Assembly (NCBI RefSeq): GCF_027943255.1
Contig: NC_072892.1
Span: 124,079,792-124,143,791, forward strand
Reading direction: 5' to 3'
From: Anastrepha obliqua
Lineage: Eukaryota; Arthropoda; Insecta; Diptera; Tephritidae
Length of the DNA: 64,000 bases
Positions within the stretch are counted from its first letter, which is position 1. Each line of letters begins with the position of its first letter. The notes under the pieces are model-generated. The model did no database searches. It had not been told where the DNA came from and saw only the letters and a list, made by a program, of their open reading frames with translations. Below, piece after piece: positions 21,966-33,449 of the stretch. The position numbers and the translations under genes were made by a program.

Positions 21966-22115
21966 GTTATGAAAAAGCTCTTCATCAAAAATATTTGCCG
22001 TTCGGAGTCGGCTTAAAACTGTATTCGTAGGTGCCTTCATTTGTGGAACAACATCAAGACACACGCCACAATTAGGAGGAGGAGCTTGGCCAAACACCTA
22101 ACAGAAATGTATGCG
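21966..22115 (+). mobile_element. SINE, 3' half only
   Basis: Starts inside the body (ATGAAAAAGCTCTTCATC, TTTGCCGTTCGGAGTCGGC) and runs through TTCATTTGTGGAACAAC and GGAGGAGGAGCTTGGCC to the end GTATGCGACAATTA. No tRNA-like head, so it is 5' truncated in the manner of retrotransposed copies. Confidence 0.78.
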
Positions 22116-23295
22116 ACAATTATTTTTTTAATTTTTTAATAAATTAGTTGCAAAAAAATCCAAATTTTTACCAGAAATGTTAAATATTTATTGTACTTCT
22201 CAATATTTCTCAAAAATTCTTCTTCTCATTATGTCTTATACTTCAAAAATTAGAATGCCGTTAAATTTTTTGATTTCGATGATGGTTCCCACACAATTTC
22301 TGAAAATGTAATAAAAAGGCGCACTTCATGCAGGAAAATAATTTAGTGCGCGCCACAAATGAGACACAGAAAATAAACAAAATGAAACGCTTGATTATGG
22401 GAATGATACGGCTTTTTATTACAATGCAGCAAAATAGCTTTGTATTGCACGGCTTTATCAACTAAAGTATGACAAAAGCCGTTATAAGTCTTGCAAAATC
22501 GCTATATAATTCCAACTGCTCATTTTCTTGCGTCTCATAGAGATTGATTGTAGATTTGGAGTCTATGAAAAAAGTCCATGAGTATTGCAAGCTATTTAAA
22601 TATAATATTTTAAAGTCGAAATGACTGCGATAAAATTTGGGTGAAACTTTAATGAAATAGAGGAGTTTTTAAGAACTGCCAATACTCATATGATAAAACA
22701 TTGGCTGCTCAAAATTTTTTAAAATTTTCTAAATTGTGGAAAATTTATCTAGACACCAGTGCAGACTCTTTTATAGAAAAAAGTTACAAAGTTGGTCCTA
22801 AAAAATCTAGCAAAGGTAAATAACTGTAATCGTAAAAGAAAGACAGACAATTAGAAGTGGATATGGGGTAGAAAATTTCATTCGCCCCAGACGCAGACAC
22901 AGCGATAAACAAACTATGATACCTGTAGAAGCTTTGTAGACCGCCAAGGGAATCCTAACAAATTATTGAATACGTTTTTGAATGAAAATAAATTATGGTA
23001 TTTATTACTCTGGAAAGTACTTAATTGATTTGCTTAAATCTGAGTATTTCTTACTTTCTATAAAAAAAAAGTAATTACGTTAAATAAATAGTCGAGGAAT
23101 TTTAAATTTTAATAGTCGAGAAATCCAGAAAAAGCAGGAAGAAAACTTGTTTGAGGGTGTAAAAGCTAAAGGCTCAGAAAAATGAAATGATTTATTCCCC
23201 TTATATGAGCACTTTCTAGATAAGCTGTAATATATATTTGTATGATTTTATGGGATACGATTTTTAGTATATTTAAAATAGACGTTTATACCCGC
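22116..23295. other. 1.2 kb AT-rich, no gene seen
   Basis: Very A/T rich with only short frames. One 66-residue minus frame (22261-22461) without motif. No repeat recognised. Confidence 0.45.
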
Positions 23296-23567
23296 TGCTT
23301 GGGTATTTACCGGGTTTCACCGCCGATTTATGGTATGCGTCTTTATGATTTTCCACAAATAAAGGGACCTGAAGTTTTATGTCGCCTCTGAACGGCAAAT
23401 ATGTTTTATGAGGAGCTTTTTCATGGCAGAAATACACTCAGAGGCTTACCATTGCCTGCCAGGGGCTTTTCTTATTATTTGATGTTCATGCACGGAGACT
23501 CGAACAAACGCACTTCCGAATGGTAGTCACGCACCAACGCATTCGGTCACGGCGGTTGCCAATTTAA
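23296..23567 (-). mobile_element. tRNA-derived SINE copy
   Basis: On the minus strand the head reads GTGACCGAATGCGTTGGTG (A box) and GTTCGAGTCTCCG (B box, about 23500). The body follows with ATACACTCAGAGGCTTACC, ATGAGGAGCTTTTTCATGG and AAATAAAGGGACC in forward reading. The 3' module is eroded near 23300-23340 (GGTATGCGTCTTTATG remains). Clearly the same family as 30813-31142, moderately diverged. Confidence 0.82.
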
Positions 23568-26500
23568 TTGAACCAGTAAAGCAATTACAGTATTACAGCT
23601 GCTTTGTCCTTGTTAAACCTTTCTGCTTTCCCATTTTACTACCATAGAATTAAGAAGTTTTCGACCACAAACAATGAATGCTTAAAAAAACGATCCCGTG
23701 AGCTGTGAAGCTTTAATGCGCAAATTATGTAGGCAAACTGAGTGCCTCTATTCAAGTGAACCAGTGAGTCAAGCACAACTTTACAACTGTGGAAGTTTTA
23801 CTGCTGCGAAATACCATTAGGTGGAATAAAATTTTTATGCAAGGTTATTTTTGAGCAAAATACAGTATTTACTTGATTTATCAGGGAACCTTGTATCTAT
23901 ATATCAAATACAGTCGCCTTAATAACTATTTTCTTCCCTAAAAATTATTGTCTCTAATTAAGTGAACCGGACTGTATTTGCATTACTTTTTATTAAATTT
24001 TTCTCAATGACTAAATAGTCAAGCCAAATAAAAAATACTACAAAATTATGTCAGATGCAAAAGAAAACGAGTAACAAATGCAAAAGTCTTTAAATCTTTA
24101 ATTTAATATTTTATAAAATTGTATTAAAATTGAACCTTTTAAATAAAACAACGCCAAATGGTACGTTCACTATGGCTTTTACGTGCGAGATCTGCACGTA
24201 ATTCAATCTGTATTATTAAAAATAAATGCACGCAAACGTTAGCGGTTGCCAATTTATTTAGCAATTCGCCATCTGCAAACTTCCGACTATGCGAACGCTT
24301 GCTGTGATTCGAATGCATAACAAATAATTTGCATTCTGAACACCTCTCGATGACCGTTAGCGCTTATCACACGTCACTTGGCCACAAATTCAATTCATGG
24401 TGGCACCTCACCGAAACGTAAAGGTCAGCAACAAATTTCAGTGCATCATAAATCTGGCAAACACATCGCCACCCCCCCGCCAAAGCTGTGTGCTGCCAAT
24501 TAGCGTTAGCAAAAAAATATTATACGTGCAACAAAATTACGTTGCGCCATTCTGCGGCTGATGGTTTATTGTGGCAGCAAAGCGTAACACAATAAACTTC
24601 GTGGAAAATATATATTTGAATGCGTAAGCAAGCAACCAGCTGACGCTGCAAATTATTTTGGGCTCAAATAAAGTGAGAGTGGAAACAACAACCACAACAA
24701 CCATCATTGTTTACTTTTTGCCAAAATAAGACCAAAAACAACACAACAACTGGCGTTACACGAGAATAACGAACTGAAATTACATTGAAAGAAAATTAAA
24801 ATGCTTGCTGCCGTTGGCTACGCATCCTTTTGTATATGTACATATGTACCAGTACACACACATCCCTGCCCATAAGCGCACAAAGGTAGCCGAAGGTGTT
24901 TTGCAAAGTGTTTTGGGGCAGAAGTAACCTAGCGGCGAAAAAATGCGTTGAGTGGCAAACGATGCGCAAACAACAGCAGCACACTCACACACACAAGTGA
25001 ATAAACACCAAAATACAAACACATACATAGAATAACAGCGAGTTCAAAGCACTTACCCGAAAGGAGTCAGTGGCGTACAAGTAACTCGCTGTGCTAAGCA
25101 GCCACCTCCGCTCAGCAGGAACTGCTTATGTGGCTTTCTAATCCGCGCACGTTCATTGGTGATATTTTACGACCAGCACGACCAGCGCTCAGCAATGGAT
25201 AAGCGCGCGACTTCGCTGCGCCACAGCCTGAGTATCTTCACTTGCCAGCACGTTGATGTCGTATAAAGTGGACGCTGTGGGTGCAAACAAATTTAGTACG
25301 TGTTAGTATGCCAGGCAGGTGTCGCAGCGAGTACATCAAGCATTTTACGAGCTGGCTGACACTACGCTTTTGGCTGAAATCTAGTTGGGGGAATCTAGTA
25401 CACTGTCCTGCTGCAGTCGGGTCAACAAGATAAAGACTGCACACTAATTTTGTTATGTCACACAATTATATAATTGAAAATCACTCGCTTTCTTTAAATT
25501 GATGAGACGCGCACGCACAACAACAAGTACTAAGCCAACGCATGCAAGCGACTCGGCTTAATATGCCTCCGTTCCGTGAAAAAACTACTAACTGGGGGCA
25601 CAATAGAAAGTTAGTACATGCCACAGCAATAATTTTGCGACGACGATGGCAAACACACAGACACAGGTTGTATGCCGGTAGCAAAAGAAGCTGCGTACAC
25701 TTAATACGCCAAAGTCGAATGCACAACCTACAAAATGGCCGCAAAGCGTTCACAGAATTATTATTATTCTTTTTTTGCGAATTGAAATTATTTTGACTTA
25801 TAATATTAAGCAAATCGTAAATGCATGCACTGCGCTGTACGCTCATGCGCTACCGGCCTAACAACAGCACCCAAAACTAATTGCTCGTTTTGCGTTTCCA
25901 CTATAAGCAGTTTGCTGTGTCACACAATATGGCAGCCGATTGCAAGAATTTCGTTATTTTTTTACCAATCACTCTTCACTACTTCACTTGGTCCCAATTC
26001 AATTGTAAACACGCTTCCGTTTATGCTCGTATTATTTCAAAATCCTTTTATTGCTCAAAAATGCCACTAAACTGCACGTAATGCAGACGCGTACGCAATT
26101 TGGGCCAAGCACTGGAGGCACAACGAAAAATCTATTATACACTGTAGCGAATAACGAACGGCGATACGGATATATGTACATATGTATTTAACGCGAAATA
26201 CACTGAACCGAACCGAACCACACAAAAGTTCCTTAGAGACTGACTACCAAGTGGTCGCACGAGCAGAAACTTTGTGTTTCAGTTTCACTTTTTTGGCACA
26301 TCGTGTGACGAATGGGAACAGCAGCAACATTCGTGTAAGCAAATGATAGCAGCATCAACGGCAGCAGAGACAAATAGTAGAAGAAGTGACGATGGCAGCT
26401 GTAGGAACAGCGAAGCATGGTAACAACACTAATATCAGTTAAACATAGCAGCGGGGGCAACACCCGAGCAGCGTGACTCGTTTCATTTGAAACCAACACG

Positions 26501-27324
26501 ATGACAGCAACACACATACACATCACAGCGCTAGCAGTTTGGTAACGGCGGCGATGCTGCGGCGGAAGTTAACGATGACGTCGCGTACGATGTTTCAGTT
26601 TGGTCGTTTCGTGTATAGAGTAAGACCAAAGAGGGTTGTGCAATCATAAAGAAAAAGTAGTAGAGCAGCAATGAGCAAGCAAGGCGTCGTGAAGTCGATT
26701 GCTTGTCGTTTCAGCGCCGGATGCTGACACTCTATTCGAAGTAACTGGCGAACGTTAAGCGGAAGTGAGCACCCCATGAGTATGCATCCTCTCTTTGGCA
26801 CTCATTTCCGTTTGCCGGTGTTGGTAAGTGAGTTAAGTGAGCACAACAATTGCACCGCTACTCTTTGCTCTCTGTGCAGCGAAAGAACATAGTTGAATAG
26901 AAACATTAGTTCTGAATGTTTCGTTTGAAGCAGTGCAGCTGTTAAATCTGTTGATTATAAAATTTATTAACCGCAATTTAAGTGACATGTTAATAATAAT
27001 AATAATATATGAATTTAGTGCAGGTATAAAGTGGAATAATTTGAGTATCAGTTTGTTCATTAAATTGCCACAGTGTCTCAATAATATCGTATTTATTTCA
27101 TTAACATTTTTGCCGCCATTTTTAAGTTGACTACCAGCTAGCGTCACAGTGATGCGTAAAGCGTTATGAATTAGTGAATTGATAAGCAAGTATACTCGTA
27201 CAAATACATATATTAATGCACTGCTATAATTATTTTGCATGCTATTTCAAACAAAATTTACGCACACCACAAACTGGAGGGTAAGTTCCACGAAGCACCT
27301 AATAAGGATTTAAATATATATTCT
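23568..27324. other. 3.7 kb island, no transposon or gene recognised
   Basis: The longest part of the window with no transposon relic. 23568-24370 is AT-rich. From about 24370 to 26880 base composition is more balanced, with CAA-rich (24688-24750), CA-rich (24980-25030) and CAG-rich (26310-26370) low-complexity patches, and a run of seven C at 24472-24478. Frames up to 121 codons exist (25481-25846, minus) but none shows a domain. This style is common in fly regulatory, intronic or 5' untranslated sequence; I cannot show that here. Confidence 0.45.
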
Positions 27325-27960
27325 TCTTCTTCTTAATTAGCGCGATAAGCCTTAAGTGATTTAGGCGGAGATTGGCAAACCGCGCTAGTGCTTTCTTCAT
27401 CATGCCAATTGGTGTAATTTAGACACACCATGCGAAATCATGCTCCTCTCCCTCTGATCTTTCCATTTAGACCTTGGAATACTTTGTGAGGTGGAGCATT
27501 TGCATCTATGCGGTGCTATGTCATTGTCGCCGTAAAGCTCCCACAGCTCTGTATTAAATCGTCTGCAATATTCGGCGCTACCAGCGGACAAGATTTGAAA
27601 CATTTTCCACAGAAGCTTTTTCTCCAACACTCCAAAGCCCGTCATATTGGATGATAATGTTACAACAAACATTGTTCAAGCTTTTGCCAAACCAAAAGGA
27701 GGGGCATAATGAATGGCTTAAAAAGTGTGTTTATTACCATAGGGAGGACTTCACTATCAATTGCTTACTTAGTCCAAAGTAGCAGTTGTTGGCAAGATAA
27801 TTTCTCCGTTGGAGTTCAAGACGAAAATTACTATCGTTGTCAAGGCCAGTTCTCATTTAAACGGGGCCCCTTACTACCTCTAAATTATAACTGTCAACAG
27901 TGACGGGTGTGTCGGAGTAGCAGTGTCCTGACAAGAGTTACCTTGTGTTGTCCTCGTTCT
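27325..27960 (-). pseudogene. LINE C-terminal fragment and 3' end
   Basis: The minus strand, from about 27905 down, shows remains of the polymerase end (CYFGLS-like text around 27780), then FGVLEKKLLWKMFQI, AEYCRRFNTELWELYGDNDIA and SKWKDQRE. This is the VFERK.LRKIFG..R.N.ELYELY and RWKDQ order of an RTE-like LINE; 49215-50345 holds a longer relative. It ends at 27325 in TTCTTCTTCTTCTT, the reverse complement of an (AAG)n tail. Confidence 0.75.
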
Positions 27961-29404
27961 TCACCAGACCCATTCGCTTCGCTTCTTTTTCCGGCTTAGA
28001 AAAGGCAGAACTAACGGAATAGAATGCACGATATTTTTTTATCTTCCCTTTACGACACGGTTTCAACGCTGACATCACTATCAGAATAACTTTTACTAAT
28101 CTCCCAAAGTTAGCCCACTTAAGTATACGCTTAAAACATAAAACTTCAAAATATCGTACATTTTTAGCGACTTCAGGCTCCAGTTCAATTTAAAAGAAAA
28201 TACTATTTTTGGGACAGCTATTATCTATTTAAAATCTAGAAATTTGGCAACCCTAAAACGCAAATACGAGACCTTACTCACAACATCTCGCCACAATAGC
28301 CTAGAAACAACAACATAGACGCCCTCATCTCCCCTCGAGTTTCCGCGCGTGAGACGAAAAAGAAAACAGTTTTGATATCATCAGATGAAGCGATGATTTT
28401 TACAATTGTACGACCCAATAACAATAAAAGTGGCCAATTCAAGAACGTCACAACGGAACGAAATGGCAACCGAAACGGTATAGGAAAGAGCAAAGGAATG
28501 CAAGGCAGAAATTCTGCAGCACTAATTTCGATGTTACATAGTGGAAGAGGAATGCTGTTTGCGCTGTTGTTGTGGCTTTTGTTGTTGTAGCAAGTAAAAC
28601 GCCGGCGATGAGAGTAAATTACGAAATTCCTTTGATTTGCTTTTGCCATTACTCATTGCAGACTCTTCTAGTGAGTGAGGTAGGGCTGTAGGGCTGTTGT
28701 TGTTGCTATTGTTGAAAAGGGGAGAGATGGCGCGAATCGAGTTGTGCAAGCAAACTGATGCTGTATTTGTTTTCGTTGATGAGGCTAGATTTGCTACTTA
28801 TTATTTTTGCTGCTATATGGTGTTGTTGTTGTTGCTTTGTTCTGTTACTTGTTTCTTGTTTACATTCTACGCATTTGGCGAAGATATTAAAAGGAAGTAG
28901 ATTTACTAAGCGATAATTGCGGATTGGAGCCCACGCGGGTGGCATGGTAAAGCTTAAACGAAGGCACGAAGGCGAGATGGTTGGCACAGCGATGTGCGGG
29001 TTCGTGTGTTCGAGTGTGGGCAAGCTATTGTCCGTTGGAAAAACTTTTAATTGTTGTTTACGTGTGAGAAAAATGCAAACAATGAAATGGATAATGAATG
29101 CTGCAGCAAAAGAAATGAAAACTATAACAAAAACTTACGTACATGAAAAGAACAAAGTGTGAAAAGAAATTGTATTTCATTTTCGCTAATGCAATTGTGG
29201 AAACCTGCGGTACACTAGCATTGTTTTTGCTACAAACTGATTTATACATACATACATATGTACATGCATACGTACACTCATATAGGGAATATAAAAAACT
29301 CGAAAGGGGAAAAATGGGGGAAATATCCTCTGAGTTACCGAAAATTGGGTAATTTTCGAATTATTTTAAAGTTAATGAGAATTTTTCTGGAGGGAAATTT
29401 TAAA
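27961..29404. other. 1.4 kb without recognisable gene
   Basis: Contains TTG-rich patches (28560-28590, 28694-28715, 28818-28840) and a 123-codon minus frame at 28278-28649 with no known motif. Probably non-coding. Not a recognised repeat apart from the low complexity. Confidence 0.45.
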
Positions 29405-30385
29405 TAGAGATAGAAATAGAGATAGACATAGAGATAGAGATAGAGATAGAGATAGAGATAGAGATAGAGATAGAGATAGAGATAGAGATAGGGATAGAGA
29501 TAGAAATAGAGATAGACATAGAGATAGAGATAGAGATAGGGATAGAGATAGAGATAGGGATAGAGATAGAGATAGAGATAGAGATAGAGATAGAGATAGA
29601 GATAGAGATAGAGATAGAGATAGAGATAGAGATAGAGATAGAGATAGAGATAGAGATAAAGATAGAGATAGAGATAGAGATAGAGATAGAGATAGAGATA
29701 GAGATAGAGATAGAGATAGAGATAGAGATAGAGATAGAGATAGAGATAGAGATAGAGATAGAGATAGAGATAGAGATAGAGATAGAGATAGAGATAGAGA
29801 TAGAGATAGAGATAGAAATAGAGATAGAGATAGAAATAGAGATAGAGATAGAGATAGAGATAGAGATAGAGATAGAGATAGAGATAGAGATAGAGATAGA
29901 GATAGAGATAGAGATAGAGATAGAGATAGAGATAGAGATAGAGATAGAGATAGAGATAGAGATAGAGATAGAGATAGAGATAGAGATAGAGATAGAGATA
30001 GAGATAGAGATAGAGATATAGATATAGATAGAGATATAGATAGAGATAAAGAGAGAGATAGAGATAGAGATAGAGATAGAAATAGAGATAGAGATAGAGA
30101 TAGAGATAGAGATAGAGATAGAGATAGAGATAGAGATAGAGATAGAGATAGAGATAGAGATAGAGATAGAGATAGAGATAGAGATAGAGATAGAGATAGA
30201 GATAGAGATAGAGATAGAGATAGAGATAGAGATAGAGATAGAGATAGAGATAGAGATAGAGATAGAGATAGAGATAGAGATAGAGATAGAGATAGAGATA
30301 TAGATAGAGATATAGATAGAGATAAAGAGAGAGATAGAGATAGAGATAGAGATAGAGATAGAGATAGAGATAGAGATAGAAATAA
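29405..30385 (+). repeat. (GATAGA)n hexamer microsatellite, ~980 bp
   Basis: An almost uninterrupted array of the hexamer GAGATA/GATAGA, about 160 units, with occasional variants (GACATA, GGGATA, AAATAG, GATATA, AAAGAG). Because the unit is six bases and lacks stops in two minus-strand frames, it gives long Leu-Tyr and Leu-Ser open frames that are artefacts. Variants recur at fixed spacing: TAGAAATAGAGATAGACATA at 29411 and 29501 (90 apart, 15 units), and a GATATAGATAGAGATATAGA block ending at 30060 and 30336 (276 apart, 46 units). This shows duplication in larger blocks. Confidence 0.97.
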
Positions 30386-30812
30386 AAAAGGATACATGTA
30401 TTTCTTTCAGTTATCGAAAAAGAGTAAATGAAATAGAAATCTTCCTTAACATACTCACACAATAGCCTGGCTTTGCGATGATGCCGCGAGTTTTACCAGA
30501 GTTAGATTTAAAGATCCCGCAAACCGCTATAAAAACAAATGACCTACAAAATAGGCTCTTCTGCCTTGGAAAATCATTCTTTGTCGACTCATCAAAGGCT
30601 CTTCCTCAACCGAAGCACTTTTGAAATATAGAAATTGATTTCAGTATGTTTAAAAATACTTCATAATGTTTCAGAAGGTAGTGGAAGGAATATAAAGTGG
30701 CCCGCAAATCAGAAAAATTTAACGGAATGACGGAAAACTAATAAAAAGGAAGAAATTAATTTAAACTGACTTCGTGCACTATTTATCAATTACTTGAATT
30801 TGAATTATGTGT
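30386..30812. other. spacer without gene
   Basis: AT-rich sequence between the microsatellite and a SINE; nothing recognised. Confidence 0.45.
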
Positions 30813-31142
30813 ATATATATATATAAATATAATTGGCGCGTACACCCTGTTTGGATGTTTGGCCAAGCTCCTCCTCCTATTTGTGGTGTGCGTCTTTATG
30901 TTGTTCCTCAAATGGAGGGACCTACAGCTTCAAGCCGTCTCCGAATGGCTGATATTTTTATGAGGAGCTATTGCATGGCAGAAATACACTCGGAGGTTTG
31001 CCATTGCATGCCGAGGGGCGACCGCTATTAGAAAAATGTTTTTCTTAATTTTGGTGATTCACCGAGATTCGAACCAACGTTCTCTCTGTGAATTCCGAAT
31101 GGTAATCACGCACCAACCCATTCGGCTACGGCGGCCGCCGTT
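30813..31142 (-). mobile_element. full-length tRNA-derived SINE
   Basis: The most complete copy, useful as reference. On the minus strand: head GGCGGCCGCCGTAGCCG, A box at 31112-31128 (TAGCCGAATGGGTTGG), B box at 31064-31075 (GGTTCGAATCTC), spaced as in tRNA genes. The body follows (forward words ATACACTCGGAGG, AAATGGAGGGACC, CTCCTCCTCC), then a 3' terminus GGGTGTACGCGCCAATTAT and a TA-repeat tail at 30814-30825. About 320 bp, no coding. Such elements are transcribed by RNA polymerase III and copied by a partner LINE; which LINE is unknown. Confidence 0.9.
31064..31128 (-). promoter_or_regulatory. SINE internal RNA polymerase III promoter (A and B boxes)
   Basis: A box TAGCCGAATGGGTTGG at 31112-31128 and B box GGTTCGAATCTC at 31064-31075, about 40 bases apart, conform to tRNA-type A (TRGCNNAGYNGG) and B (GGTTCGANTCC) boxes. 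Inferred to drive transcription leftwards. Confidence 0.75.
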
Positions 31143-32559
31143 ACAAAGAAATAATATAGCAGATATGATTACCAGTTTGAGAAATTTGGTTTGATTGAAC
31201 GACTTTAAGCAGAACTTTCTGGATTCTCAAATGGATTACTATCTACAACATATTAAATAATCCAGTGAGGAAAAAGGATATCAACTTCATCAATCAAAGG
31301 CAACGTTGATAACAGGAAACTTGGAATACAGGATCATTTATGATGGCAGATTACTGCTGGTCGTTAGCAGGGGTCTTCGGGTACTCGAGTGAGAATAAAC
31401 GCAAAAGGCAAACTCGACATCGATTTTTTGTATCTGAGAAAGTATTATAGAGTAGGTGGGCAATTTGAGGATAACAGTTCTGACTTTGGATCCAGACTCA
31501 ATGAAAAATAATATATTGGAGCACACAAATATAGTCTGTCGGCCCAGATGCTATAGGTTGTCTGTAATAGTTGGTAAATATACATATCGTTATGTATCAG
31601 ATATCGTGCAATATATAAATTTCTTTTTTCTCCCCCTACAAGAATCCTTAGAACCGTTAGTGCTCATGCAACATATACAGGTAGAAAGGCATGTAGATAT
31701 ACACATACGTAAACAAATATACCACACTTCTATACCGTATACCGCTATTTAAGCAACCATGCGGCAATTTGTTGTTGTTCCAGCCCTACAAATTGTATTC
31801 ACGCCTCATACAAAGATAGTAATTTTTTAATTTAATGCCACACAAAGAACCCTACGCGCACACAGTTAAACAATACCAGCAAATAAACCAACAGCTGAAC
31901 AATACTAAGCGTAAGAATAAATTTTATGCTGCATTATTAGTCGAGTTGCACGTGTTGCAATTAAGGCTCTGCGACACATAACTGCTTTGCCTTCCATACA
32001 TGCACACGGCACACGGATTAAATGATATTGGAGAAGTCGTATTTGCAACAACAAAGTGTGCATATAATAAGAACAAAAACAATATCGTCAAGCGTAAGAA
32101 AATGTTTGTTACTTTCTACAACGTTATGCGACAAACAACCGCAATGTTGCATGCACTACATCAAAATTAGGGAAAGTGTTGACGCAAGTAGTCGAAAAGA
32201 TTGTATAAATAAATGCAGATCAACCTTAATAGAATAGAAAAACGGTGAAATTGATTAACTCAAGATATATCTTAAGTGAAATAAAAGGTCCTCAAGGTTT
32301 TCAGCCACACCATACGACGTATACTATGCACTGGGTTATACCACACAGGGACTTGAATGTGATATTATGCTTAAAAAAATCCTTCAACATCTTTGCGTTT
32401 TCTGAAATCAGTTGTGTGTTGCAGCGTTCTAAAATGGAGGTAAAAAAAAGTACATTCTATAGTACTAAATAGATGATGAAGCTGAAATTATAGGCCAAGA
32501 TGAATAGTCGGAGCAGTGGGCCAAAAAAACTTGTATTACTTATGGACCCAATATAAGGG
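31143..32559. other. 1.4 kb without recognisable gene
   Basis: Only short frames (up to 98 codons at 31456-31752) without motifs; no repeat recognised. AT-rich, with TA and CA patches. Confidence 0.45.
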
Positions 32560-33400
32560 TTTCGCACCTTTGCGGCACTGCATGTGATGACCTGTACTTC
32601 GAGTTGGTATTTTTTTGAGCATAAACTTGCATATAACATTTTCACTTACGAGATTTATTTACTCTTTTTTCAGTTGAAACATCCATGTCACCGAAAAAGT
32701 GGAATTAATTAGTGAACATTTTTGTGCGATGATTTATTACGATTTTTGACGTCGATTATCGAGACAGGAGTGCATTGATCAGCTTACCTCGACTTTTGGT
32801 GTTGAAGCACTGCACTTAGTCACTGTGAAACGCTGGTACCACGAGTTCCAAAGCGACCGTCGATCCTTGGAAGATGAATTTCGTGAATACCGTCCAAAAA
32901 CGATCGTTGTGTCGATGCTGTGCGTCAATTCACAATCCAAGTCCTTGGGCATTAGTGGTACTAACATACATTCAATATTGCTTGAGCAGTCGATCGTGAA
33001 GAAGATCAGTTCTCGTTGGATATGGCATAATTTAATAATAGCGCTAAAAATGACTCGTGTAAAGAAATATTGAAGAAATTGAGCCACGATCATTCTATGC
33101 ACGTCTATGACATCATAAAGGTGACGAATCTTGGATCTATGTATGTACATGAACCAGAAAGAAAGTAGCAATCGATGGAATGGGTATTGCGACGAGCTGA
33201 ATGAAAAGTAAAATGTAAGTTAAACACTTTTCAGCTCCTGAAGAAGCTTTTAAAGCCTTTATACAGCTTATTTCAAAGGGTATACCCGACAGTGTGACAA
33301 AAGTGCTTTGAAAATAGGTTCAAACGAATGTAAAAATTTATTAGTGGACAGTGGAGAATATTTTGAAAAGCAGTGAAATAATTTTGATTGTTCAACAGTT
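32560..33400 (+). pseudogene. fossil mariner transposase, internally deleted
   Basis: Same family as 13100-14145. Leader words TGATGACCTGTACTTCGAG near 32585 match TGATGATCTGTAACTCGG near 13125. Then MIYYDF at 32730, QECIDQLTSTFG-like text, and from 32825 MKRWYHEFQSDRRSLEDEF, then SKSLGISGTNIHSILLEQ, ISSRWIWHN, KEILKKLSHDHS and IIKVTNLGS (damaged first catalytic region). After WVLRR it skips most of the catalytic core and resumes with a C-terminal VYPTV*QKCFENRFKRM, for about 280 of 345 expected codons. Dead. Confidence 0.74.
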
Positions 33401-33449
33401 CCATTTTAAGGTGAGATAATCATCGAAAATGTTCATAAGGTCGTGGAAA

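Noticed and set aside
25481..25846. 121-codon minus-strand frame as a host gene
   Set aside because: No recognisable domain, an opposing frame of 84 codons overlaps it, and no splice or codon-use evidence could be judged.
28278..28649. 123-codon minus-strand frame
   Set aside because: Overlaps other frames on the opposite strand in TTG-rich low-complexity DNA; no motif.
29335..30462. 375- and 341-codon open frames on the minus strand made of Leu-Tyr or Leu-Ser repeats
   Set aside because: They are the translation of a (GATAGA)n hexamer array, which cannot contain stops in those frames; no gene context.
31064..31142. Possible tRNA gene
   Set aside because: A and B boxes are present, but the sequence does not fold as a complete tRNA by eye, continues into a body shared by six other copies and has a TA tail, so it is a SINE head.
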